The position numbers and the translations under genes were made by a program. This document shows positions 1 through 5,276 of a DNA stretch of 5,602 bases, in pieces. This DNA comes from Nitrososphaerota archaeon (GTDB lineage: Archaea > Thermoproteota > Nitrososphaeria > Nitrososphaerales > Gagatemarchaeaceae): assembly GCA_003135575.1 (NCBI GenBank), contig PLCG01000057.1:17711-23312 (forward strand), in the 5' to 3' direction. Under the pieces are notes generated by a model. That model made no database searches. It was not told where the DNA came from and worked only from the letters and a program-made list of their open reading frames with translations. The first letter of the stretch is position 1, and each line of letters opens with the position of its first letter.

Positions 1-114
1 ATCGTCGCAGACGTGGAGGCGGCGAACGGAAAGCAGCTCGCGCGCGCCGTCACCAAGACGATGAGACTGGGTGGCATCGTGTTCACGGAGACTCTCCCGG
101 AGGTCGAGGAGTGA
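1..114 (+). CDS. Lrp/AsnC ligand-binding (RAM) domain protein, C-terminal part
   Basis: The open frame enters from the left edge and ends at TGA 112-114, leaving 37 C-terminal residues. They align without gaps over 32 residues to the end of the next gene: I-x-A at the start, E-A, L, G-G and a shared T-E-T-L near the C terminus, 11 identities by eye. That is the last helix and strand of the alpha/beta fold of the Lrp/AsnC ligand-binding domain. I infer a paralogue of its neighbour. Whether a DNA-binding helix-turn-helix precedes it cannot be seen, so it may be a full Lrp-type regulator or a stand-alone RAM protein. Its stop overlaps the next start by four bases (GTGA), implying co-transcription and probably coupled translation. 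Confidence 0.7.
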   Translation: MVADVEAANGKQLARAVTKTMRLGGIVFTETLPEVEE

Positions 115-344
115 CCTTGACGCTCAACACCTGCATCCTAATCAAGACCACGCCCCTCGAGGCGAGCGACGTCCTCGCAAAGTCGAGGAAGGTCAAGGGC
201 GTGAGAAAGGCGTTCCTAGGCTACGGGCGCTACGACATCATCGCCTTCGGCGAGGCTCCCGGATACCCGGAGCTCCGGAAGATCTCGGAACTGATTAACG
301 AGATCGGCGGGGTCCGCAGCACCGAGACGTTGGTCGAAGGCTAG
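111..344 (+). CDS. Stand-alone Lrp/AsnC ligand-binding (RAM) domain protein
   Basis: The 77-residue product starts at GTG 111, inside the stop of the preceding gene. It is a single alpha/beta domain with the Lrp/AsnC effector-binding pattern: strand L-N-T-C-I-L-I-K (residues 4-11), helix with V-L-A-K-S-R, the turn G-V-R-K-A-F-L-G-Y-G-R-Y-D-I-I-A, a second helix, and a closing G-G-V-R-S-T-E-T-L. There is no helix-turn-helix. Such stand-alone proteins are about 75-80 residues and common in archaea; family members form dimers or octamers and bind amino acids at subunit interfaces, either alone or with full-length Lrp proteins. Ligand and partner are unknown here. It ends 19 bases from the convergent E2 gene, and no T-rich terminator is visible in the gap. 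Confidence 0.85.
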   Translation: MTLTLNTCILIKTTPLEASDVLAKSRKVKGVRKAFLGYGRYDIIAFGEAPGYPELRKISELINEIGGVRSTETLVEG

Positions 345-363
345 ACGGGCGCTCTCGAAAGGC

Positions 364-1593
364 TCAGAGAATCTCTGCGAGCAGCAGCTTCGGGTCCTGA
401 ATCACGCCGATGACCTTGTTCACGAACCTTGCGGCGTAGGCCCCGTCCAGGATCCTGTGGTCGAAGCTCAACGACAGATACATCACGTCGCGGACCTCTA
501 TCTTTCCCTCCCTCACCAGCGGCCTCTTGGCTATCTTGTGGGTGCCGAGAATGGCCGCTTCCGGGTAGTTGATTATCGGCGTCGCGAAGAGCCCCCCCAC
601 CGAGCCCTGGTTGGTGATCGTGAAGGTGGACCCGTGCACGTCGTCCAAGGTGAGCTGCCCCGCGCGCGCCTTGGTGGCGAGCTGCTGGATCTCGGCTGCG
701 ATCTCGAAGACGTCCTTCTTGTCCGCGTCTTTCACTACGGGGACGACGAGCCCGTTCTCGGTGTCGGTCGCGATTCCGATGTTGTAGCTCTTCTTTAGCA
801 CTATCTCGTTGGTCTGCTCGTCAAGAGAGGCGTTGACGTAGGGGAACTCCTTCAGCGCCGGGATGACCGCCTTGATCATCAGCGGGAGGAAGGTGAGCTT
901 CACGCCCCTCTTCTCGGCGCTGCCCTTGAAGGCCTCCCGGAGCAGGACGAGCTCCGTCATGTCGGCCTCGTCGACGTGGGTCACCTGCGCCGTGGTGTGG
1001 ATCGACTTGGACATGCGCTCGGCCACGATCTTCCTGAGGCCCCTGACAGGCACCCTCTCCTCGTTAGGCCTTCCCGTGGTGGGACGCGCTGCACCGGCCT
1101 GCTGCGGGGGACTCGTCGCGCCCTGTCCCGCGGCCTTCCTCACGTCTTCCTCTGTAATCCTTCCCATCGAGCCTGACCCATGCACCTTTGTGACGTCGAC
1201 TCCCATCTCGCGGGCGAGCTTTCGAGTCGCTGGCGTAGCAAGGACGCCCTCCGCGCTCGCGGCTCCCTGCTGCGGCTTGGCTTGGATTTGCTGGCTGACG
1301 GCCGCGGTCGGCTTGGAGGCCACCTCTGCTGCCTCTGGGCCCGTGGCCTGTCCTGCCTCTCCGGAGTCTATCGTCAATATCACCTGCCCGACCTTCACAA
1401 TGTCTCCTTCCTTTGATAGGATCTTGGTGATCGTGCCTGTCCTGGGGGACGGGATCTGGACGTTGACCTTGTCCGTCATCACTTCGACGAGCGGCTGCTC
1501 CTCGGAGACCTTGTCTCCCTCTTTAACCATCCACTTTAGAATCTCTCCCTCCGCAATCCCTTCGCCAATGTCCGGTAATCGAAGTTGGAACAA
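364..1593 (-). CDS. Dihydrolipoamide acyltransferase, E2 core of a 2-oxoacid dehydrogenase complex
   Basis: E2 forms the cytoplasmic core of the complex: its lipoyl arm takes the acyl group from E1 and passes it to CoA. The 409 residues show the standard order: one lipoyl domain (about 1-78) with the lipoylated lysine K42 in M-T-D-K-V; an Ala/Pro/Gln-rich linker (about 80-115); a peripheral subunit-binding domain (about 117-154, A-T-P-A-T-R-K-L-A-R); a second flexible linker; and the catalytic CAT-type domain (about 178-409) ending in D-H-R-I-L-D-G with catalytic H379 and D383. Length and layout are normal for a single-lipoyl E2. The start is TTG 1593, just before the conserved F-x-L-P-D-I-G-E-G, with GAGGT upstream and no nearby in-frame ATG or GTG. 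It follows E1-beta by 17 bases. Acyl specificity (acetyl, branched-chain or other) cannot be read reliably. Confidence 0.96.
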   Translation of the reverse strand: MFQLRLPDIGEGIAEGEILKWMVKEGDKVSEEQPLVEVMTDKVNVQIPSPRTGTITKILSKEGDIVKVGQVILTIDSGEAGQATGPEAAEVASKPTAAVSQQIQAKPQQGAASAEGVLATPATRKLAREMGVDVTKVHGSGSMGRITEEDVRKAAGQGATSPPQQAGAARPTTGRPNEERVPVRGLRKIVAERMSKSIHTTAQVTHVDEADMTELVLLREAFKGSAEKRGVKLTFLPLMIKAVIPALKEFPYVNASLDEQTNEIVLKKSYNIGIATDTENGLVVPVVKDADKKDVFEIAAEIQQLATKARAGQLTLDDVHGSTFTITNQGSVGGLFATPIINYPEAAILGTHKIAKRPLVREGKIEVRDVMYLSLSFDHRILDGAYAARFVNKVIGVIQDPKLLLAEIL

Positions 1594-1605
1594 GCTGACT
1601 GGGAT

Positions 1606-1610
1606 ACCTC
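1606..1610 (-). promoter_or_regulatory. Shine-Dalgarno of E2, supporting a TTG start
   Basis: On the minus strand GAGGT follows directly after the TAA of E1-beta and lies 12 bases before TTG 1593. The spacing is slightly long, but this is the only good anti-16S match in the 17-base gap. Confidence 0.55.
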
Positions 1611-2588
1611 TTAGTAGCTTGTCGCCTTTCTTATCGCCCTAAGTATCCTTTCCGGAGACGGGAGATACGTGTTCTCGAGCGCGTAGGGGAAGGGCGTGTC
1701 GAAACCCCCCAGCCTCACTATCGGGGCCTCGAGGGAGTCGATGGCCCTCTCCGCTATCTGTGCGGCTATCTCCGCGCCGAAGCCTGAGATCTTCGTCGCC
1801 TCGTGCGCCACCACAACCCTGCCCGTCTTCTTCACTGAGGCTAGCACGGTCTCGATGTCGAACGGCATGAGGGTCCTCATGTCTATCAGCTCAACCGAGA
1901 TGTTCTCTTTCGACGCGAGTTCCACTGCGGCCTTACACGTGTGGACCATCGCTCCCCAACTGATTAGCGTGACGTCGGTCCCCTCTTGCAGGATCTTCGC
2001 CTTGCCGAATGGAATGACGAACTCCTCCTCCGAGGGCACCTCCTCCTTCAAGGTGCGGTAGATGCGCTTCGGCTCGAGGAACATGACGGGGTCAGAGCCT
2101 CTCATCGCGGTGCGGAGGAGGCCCATCGTGTCCGTCGGTGTCGACGGCGTGACCACATACAGCCCCGGTGTGTGTATGAAGTATGCTTCGGTGCTCTGCG
2201 AGTGGTAAAGGCCGCCCTTGATGCCGCCTCCGGAAGGAGCCCTGATCACAACATGCGCGGGGTAGTTCCCCGCCGACCTGTACCTGAGCTTGGCGAGCTC
2301 GCTGACTATCTGGTTGAACCCGGGATAGATGAAGTCCAGGAACTGGATCTCCACGACCGGCTCGAGCCCGTTCATCGACATACCTATCGCCGTCCCTATG
2401 ATTCCGTCCTCTGCGATGGGCGTGTCGATGACCCTCTCAGGTCCGAATTCGTTAAGCAATCCGGCCGTGGCTCTGAAGACTCCGCCGCCCTTGCCTATGT
2501 CTTCGCCGAGTAGGACTATGTTGCCGTTCCTTCGCATCTCGGTCTTGAGCGTCTCGTTTACGCTCTGGACGATGTTGATGAGGGCCAA
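1611..2588 (-). CDS. 2-oxoacid dehydrogenase E1 component, beta subunit
   Basis: This is the beta subunit of the ThDP-dependent alpha2beta2 E1, which decarboxylates the 2-oxoacid and reductively acylates the E2 lipoyl arm. The 325 residues carry the pyrimidine-binding domain (about 1-180) and the transketolase C-terminal domain (about 195-318). Visible key sites are the L-L-G-E-D-I-G motif (26-32), the ThDP-activating glutamate E60 in D-T-P-I-A-E, and H129 in G-L-Y-H-S-Q, the conserved active-site histidine of the family. Length is normal. The start is TTG 2588: reading upstream in frame, the first event is the TAG stop of E1-alpha seven codons earlier, with no ATG or GTG between. Homologues begin at the same point (M-A-x-x-N-x-V-Q). 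Gaps to E1-alpha and E2 are 18 and 17 bases, so the three are surely one operon. Confidence 0.96.
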   Translation of the reverse strand: MALINIVQSVNETLKTEMRRNGNIVLLGEDIGKGGGVFRATAGLLNEFGPERVIDTPIAEDGIIGTAIGMSMNGLEPVVEIQFLDFIYPGFNQIVSELAKLRYRSAGNYPAHVVIRAPSGGGIKGGLYHSQSTEAYFIHTPGLYVVTPSTPTDTMGLLRTAMRGSDPVMFLEPKRIYRTLKEEVPSEEEFVIPFGKAKILQEGTDVTLISWGAMVHTCKAAVELASKENISVELIDMRTLMPFDIETVLASVKKTGRVVVAHEATKISGFGAEIAAQIAERAIDSLEAPIVRLGGFDTPFPYALENTYLPSPERILRAIRKATSY

Positions 2589-2606
2589 GATGACACCACG
2601 CCTCTC

Positions 2607-3695
2607 CTATTCTTCTCCCTTCTTGGCACCGACGTCTCCCTCATCTCTCATGAATTCCTCTGCTTCCTCGCGGATGTGCCAGGGCATCTCTGAGTAGACG
2701 TCGGTGAAGAGCGTCGATTTCGCTGGCGGAGGGATGAGCTCACGCTCCTTGATCACCTTGGTCATGTCGGCGTCGATCTGCTGGATCATCTTCTCGTTCT
2801 CCTGCTCGGAGATGATGCCCTTGTTAATCAGATACTTTGTGAACCTCACTAACGGGTCTCTCTTCTTCCACATCTCGACCTCCTCCGCGCTCCTGTAGAT
2901 GTTCGCGTCGTCTGAAGTGGAGTGGGCTCCTATCCGGTAGGTGATGGCCTCGATGAGGGTCGGCCCCCCTCCGGAGCGGGCCGTGTCGACCGCCGACTTT
3001 GTGGCCTTGTAGACGGCGAGGATGTCGTTCCCGTCGATCTGGACGCCCTCGAAACCGTATGCCTCGGCCTTGATCGCGATGCTCTCTGACGCAGTCTGGC
3101 GCCTAACCGGGAGGGATATGGCATATTGGTTGTTTTCGCAGAAGAAGACCACCGGCGTCTTGTAGACGCCAGCGAAGTTCATGGCCGAGTGGAACTCGCC
3201 CTGGGACGTCGCCCCTTCTCCGAAGGACGCCAGGGCTACCGACTTTTCGCCCCTGTACTTGGCGGCATACGCGACCCCGACCGCGTGGAGGAGCTTGTCA
3301 CTTATCGGGCTGGCAACCGAGACGATCTTCCACGGCTTGAAGCTCCAGTGCACCGGCATCTGCCTGCCCTTGCTCTCGTCGGCGGAGTTGCCCATTATCT
3401 GGTCCCAGAGGGCGCTCATGGGCACTCCCCTCACTAGGCACGTGCCTGGGTCCCTGTAGCTGGGGAACGCCCAGTCGATCGCCGTGAGCGTATAGGACAT
3501 CCCGATCTGGCATGCCTCCTGCCCAGTGGACTCCATGAAAAAGCCGATTCGACCCTGCCGTTGCAGGGACATGCCCTTCTCGTTGAACTTCCGCACGGTG
3601 AGCATGTACCTCTGCATCTTGAGGAGGTCCTCGTGACTAAGGTCTGGTTCGACTTTAGGATCAAATTCGCCGTCCGCCTTGATCACCTGGAGCAT
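2607..3695 (-). CDS. 2-oxoacid dehydrogenase E1 component, alpha subunit (pyruvate or branched-chain type)
   Basis: The alpha subunit supplies the Mg-diphosphate half of the ThDP site of E1. Numbered from ATG 3695 (362 residues), the ThDP motif runs from G159-E160-G161 to N188-N189 with the usual spacing, inside F-G-E-G-A-T-S-Q-G and F-F-C-E-N-N-Q-Y-A-I-S. The phosphorylation-loop region of the family is present as Y-R-I-G-A-H-S-T-S-D-D (H258). GEG rather than GDG, and this loop, are reminiscent of branched-chain 2-oxoacid E1-alpha, but not decisive. The last ten or so residues are a charged tail. A GTG two codons upstream (3701) is also possible; I prefer the ATG because a purine stretch, GAGAGTGG, is placed for ribosome binding only if the ATG is used. 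It has its own likely promoter in the 62-base gap after lipA. Confidence 0.95.
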   Translation of the reverse strand: MLQVIKADGEFDPKVEPDLSHEDLLKMQRYMLTVRKFNEKGMSLQRQGRIGFFMESTGQEACQIGMSYTLTAIDWAFPSYRDPGTCLVRGVPMSALWDQIMGNSADESKGRQMPVHWSFKPWKIVSVASPISDKLLHAVGVAYAAKYRGEKSVALASFGEGATSQGEFHSAMNFAGVYKTPVVFFCENNQYAISLPVRRQTASESIAIKAEAYGFEGVQIDGNDILAVYKATKSAVDTARSGGGPTLIEAITYRIGAHSTSDDANIYRSAEEVEMWKKRDPLVRFTKYLINKGIISEQENEKMIQQIDADMTKVIKERELIPPPAKSTLFTDVYSEMPWHIREEAEEFMRDEGDVGAKKGEE

Positions 3696-3710
3696 TTCCA
3701 CTCTCGGTCG

Positions 3711-3728
3711 CGCTCGGCGATTCGAGCG
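3711..3728. repeat. Inverted repeat at the predicted E1-alpha transcription start
   Basis: CGCTCG, six bases (gcgatt), CGAGCG: a perfect 6-bp inverted repeat. It lies 14-37 bases downstream of the TATA-like box and spans the position where transcription should begin (about 3719). It could be a DNA operator or, if the start is further upstream, a 5' UTR hairpin. Confidence 0.5.
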
Positions 3729-3741
3729 GTCTTTTTCTGCC

Positions 3742-3756
3742 GTATAAGATTTTCTG
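3742..3756 (-). promoter_or_regulatory. TATA/BRE-like promoter of the E1-alpha/E1-beta/E2 operon
   Basis: Read on the minus strand, an A-rich BRE-like stretch (CAGAAAAT) is followed by CTTATAC, centred near 3745. A start about 26 bases downstream would be near 3719, giving a leader of roughly 24 bases before ATG 3695. It begins right after the lipA stop, so the complex genes can probably be transcribed without lipA. Confidence 0.5.
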
Positions 3757-3757
3757 A

Positions 3758-4681
3758 TTATTGCCTAGAAACTTCGTTAATCGTTGTGCGTTTTTGCCGC
3801 AGAAGGGAGCCGATGAAGAGCTCACCCGCCCTGTAGCTGGATCTTACCAGCGGCCCCGACGCGACGTACTTGAAGCCGTACTCCTGCTCGCCTATGCGCT
3901 TGTAATCCTCGTAAATCTCCGGCTTGACATATTCCTCGACGGCGAGGTGCCTCGAGGACGGCCGCAGGTATTGCCCGATGGTCAAAAAGTCCACGCCAGC
4001 GTCTCTCAGGTGCATCATCGCGAGCCTGACCTCCTCATCCTTCTCGCCCAACCCGAGCATTATCGACGACTTTGTGAACATGGACCCGTCGAGCTTCTTG
4101 ATGCTCCTCAGCACAGAGAGCGACTGCCAGTATCCTGCGCGCGGGTCCCTGACCCCGTCGCTGAGGAAGAGCGTCGTCTCTATGTTGTGCGCGATGACGT
4201 CGGGTCGGGCATCCACGACGGTCCTGATTGAATCGAGGTCGTTCTGAAAGTCCGGGATGAGAACCTCCACTAGGATGCCGGGGTTCATCTCCTTCGTCGC
4301 GCGGATGGTCCGCGCAAAGTGCCCGGCTCCGCCGTCGGGCAGGTCGTCCCTGTCGACCGACGTGAGCACGACGTAAGACAGCCCCATCTTGGAGAGGGTA
4401 AGCGCGACGTTCTCAGGCTCGAGCGGGTCGGGGGCGTTCCCGGCTGGCTTTCCTGGCGTGACCATGCAGAAACGGCATGCCCTCGAGCAGACGTCGCCCA
4501 TCAGCATCAGGGTCGCAGTGCCGGTCCCCCAGCACTCGGCGACGTTGGGGCAGTGGGCCTCCTCGCAGACGGTGTGGAGCTTGAGCTCGGAGAAGAGTCC
4601 TTTGAGCCTGCGGTAGTTGTCGCCCTCGTCCTCCACCGCGGTGGGAGGCAAGACAGTAAGCCATTCAGGCTTGGGTTCCAT
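3758..4681 (-). CDS. lipA: Lipoyl synthase LipA (radical SAM)
   Basis: LipA inserts two sulfur atoms at C6 and C8 of an octanoyl group attached to a target lysine, here most likely K42 of the E2 encoded three genes on. Numbered from ATG 4681 (307 residues), it has both iron-sulfur sites: the LipA-specific CX4CX5C (C39, C44, C50), ligands of the sacrificial auxiliary cluster, and the radical SAM CX3CX2C (C65, C69, C72). It also has the signature V-D-R-D-D-L-P-D-G-G-A-x-H-F (109-122), H-N-I-E-T, and the C-terminal R-S-S-Y-R-A-G (280-286), whose serine is an auxiliary-cluster ligand in characterised enzymes. It is intact and of normal length. TTG 4684 directly before the ATG is an alternative start; neither has a well-spaced Shine-Dalgarno. 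This is the single-chain type, unlike the split LipS1/LipS2 system of some archaea. No octanoyltransferase or lipoate ligase is in view. Confidence 0.96.
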   Translation of the reverse strand: MEPKPEWLTVLPPTAVEDEGDNYRRLKGLFSELKLHTVCEEAHCPNVAECWGTGTATLMLMGDVCSRACRFCMVTPGKPAGNAPDPLEPENVALTLSKMGLSYVVLTSVDRDDLPDGGAGHFARTIRATKEMNPGILVEVLIPDFQNDLDSIRTVVDARPDVIAHNIETTLFLSDGVRDPRAGYWQSLSVLRSIKKLDGSMFTKSSIMLGLGEKDEEVRLAMMHLRDAGVDFLTIGQYLRPSSRHLAVEEYVKPEIYEDYKRIGEQEYGFKYVASGPLVRSSYRAGELFIGSLLRQKRTTINEVSRQ

Positions 4682-4711
4682 CAAGGCGACGCGGCATCCC
4701 TTTCCGGGTTG

Positions 4712-4721
4712 GCGCTTTTAG
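4712..4721 (-). promoter_or_regulatory. Weak TATA-like element before lipA
   Basis: GCTAAAAGCG on the minus strand, in the 46-base gap between the regulator's stop and lipA, is the only AT-rich patch there. It lies about 35 bases before the start codon, a little far for a leaderless transcript. lipA may instead be read through from the regulator gene. Confidence 0.2.
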
Positions 4722-4727
4722 CTTAGC

Positions 4728-5150
4728 TCAGACGCCGACCTTGAGCTTTATCGTCCCGCTGTCTGGGGGAAGGCTACCAAGGCACGCGAAGCATCCCTCT
4801 GAGCTGAACCCGGGCTCCAGCTCCTCGTGCAGGCCGCAGAGCGTGTGGTTGAACCTGACGTAATCGCAGACCTCTGTCATGAGGCGCAGCGCCTCCCTCT
4901 GGTCCGGCTTGTCGGACGCCAGCAGCTCGGCGACCCTGTCGGCGGCCTTTGCGATGTTCTCGTCGATCTCGAGGTCAATCATCATCCCCCTCGCCTTTCG
5001 CGCGTAGTTGCACACAGAGGCTTGCGTGACGCCCAGCCTCGTCGCGACCTGCTGCTGGGTCAAGTTGTAGTTGTCTGTGAGCCGCTTCGAGATCATCGCC
5101 CTAAAGGCGGGTAGCGCCGACTTGGACACTATCTCGTAGGGATGAATCAA
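4728..5150 (-). CDS. Archaeal helix-turn-helix regulator with C-terminal cysteines (COG2522-like)
   Basis: The 140-residue product starts with a conserved lead-in (H-P-Y-E-I-V-x-x-x-L-P-A-F-R) and then an XRE/Cro-like helix-turn-helix at about 28-52: L-T-Q-Q-Q-V-A-T-R-L-G-V-T-Q-A-S-V-C-N-Y. A helical linker follows, then a cysteine region with C95, C105 (with H108), C120 and C123. From memory this is the COG2522 architecture, whose HTH is also found fused to ThiN in the thiamine regulator ThiR; there is no ThiN domain here. The cysteines suggest a metal or iron-sulfur sensor (inference). In relatives I recall a CxxC where this protein has C95-D-Y-V98, so one ligand may be lost. The TTG start at 5150 lies 25 bases after a TATA-like box and has no Shine-Dalgarno, fitting a leaderless mRNA. 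Targets are unknown; lipA and the divergent ilvB are obvious candidates. Confidence 0.85.
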   Translation of the reverse strand: MIHPYEIVSKSALPAFRAMISKRLTDNYNLTQQQVATRLGVTQASVCNYARKARGMMIDLEIDENIAKAADRVAELLASDKPDQREALRLMTEVCDYVRFNHTLCGLHEELEPGFSSEGCFACLGSLPPDSGTIKLKVGV

Positions 5151-5166
5151 TCGATTCTAATATTAG
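5144..5166. repeat. Palindromes between TATA box and start of the regulator gene
   Basis: CTAATATTAG (5157-5166) is a perfect 10-bp palindrome. Next to it, GAATC-N4-GATTC (5144-5157) is an inverted repeat that spans the TTG start. Both lie between the regulator's TATA-like box and the first codons, where a bound repressor would block transcription. Autoregulation by the encoded protein is a reasonable guess, not shown. Confidence 0.45.
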
Positions 5167-5170
5167 GCCG

Positions 5171-5179
5171 TTATACTTA
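5171..5179 (-). promoter_or_regulatory. TATA-like box of the regulator gene
   Basis: TAAGTATAA on the minus strand, centred at 5175, is 25 bases upstream of TTG 5150. This is the archaeal TATA-to-start distance if the transcript begins at the start codon (leaderless). Confidence 0.5.
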
Positions 5180-5184
5180 AGTCT

Positions 5185-5233
5185 GCCGAGAGCAGCGAAG
5201 TTCTCGCTCGTTACCCGGCGAAATCCTCTCGGC
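5185..5233. repeat. Long-spaced inverted repeat enclosing a small hairpin
   Basis: GCCGAGAG (5185-5192) and CTCTCGGC (5226-5233) are perfect 8-bp inverted repeats. Between them AGCGA-agttc-TCGCT (5194-5208) forms another 5-bp inverted repeat. The segment lies between the two divergent TATA boxes, outside both predicted transcripts, so it is more likely a protein-binding region than an RNA structure. Confidence 0.45.
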
Positions 5234-5239
5234 GAAATC
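5216..5239. repeat. Direct repeat upstream of the ilvB TATA box
   Basis: CGGCGAAATC occurs twice, at 5216-5225 and 5230-5239, identical over ten bases with a 14-base period. The second copy ends eight bases before the TATA-like box. It looks like a pair of binding sites for an activator or repressor of the divergent promoters. The second copy overlaps the right arm of the inverted repeat at 5226-5233. Confidence 0.55.
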
Positions 5240-5246
5240 ATCACCC

Positions 5247-5255
5247 TTAAATATT
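5247..5255 (+). promoter_or_regulatory. TATA box of the ilvB leader transcript
   Basis: TTAAATATT is the best TATA match in the window, centred at 5251. The expected start 26 bases downstream falls at 5277, exactly on the ATG of the short leader ORF, leaving about 151 bases of transcript before ilvB. Weaker TATA-like patches nearer ilvB are GCATATGC (5380-5387) and CTATAG (5392-5397). Confidence 0.55.
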
Positions 5256-5276
5256 ACAGAGAGCGGATGAGGTTTA

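Noticed and set aside
71..298. 75-codon plus-strand frame overlapping the RAM genes
   Set aside because: Arg-rich out-of-frame translation; the overlapping frames carry the conserved RAM pattern.
345..363. Bidirectional terminator between the RAM gene and E2
   Set aside because: The 19-base gap has neither a T-run on either strand nor a convincing stem.
863..1642. Long plus-strand open frame (259 codons) opposite E2
   Set aside because: It is the antisense shadow of the lipoyl/linker/catalytic coding sequence in GC-rich DNA. Its translation shows no recognisable domain, while the minus strand encodes a full E2.
1986..2697. Plus-strand open frames opposite E1-beta and the end of E1-alpha
   Set aside because: Low-complexity or Arg/Pro-rich translations lying over two intact, well-recognised genes on the other strand; no ribosome site or promoter.
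4728..5150. Annotation as the thiamine regulator ThiR
   Set aside because: The helix-turn-helix is of a similar kind, but the protein ends after the cysteine region and has no ThiN domain.
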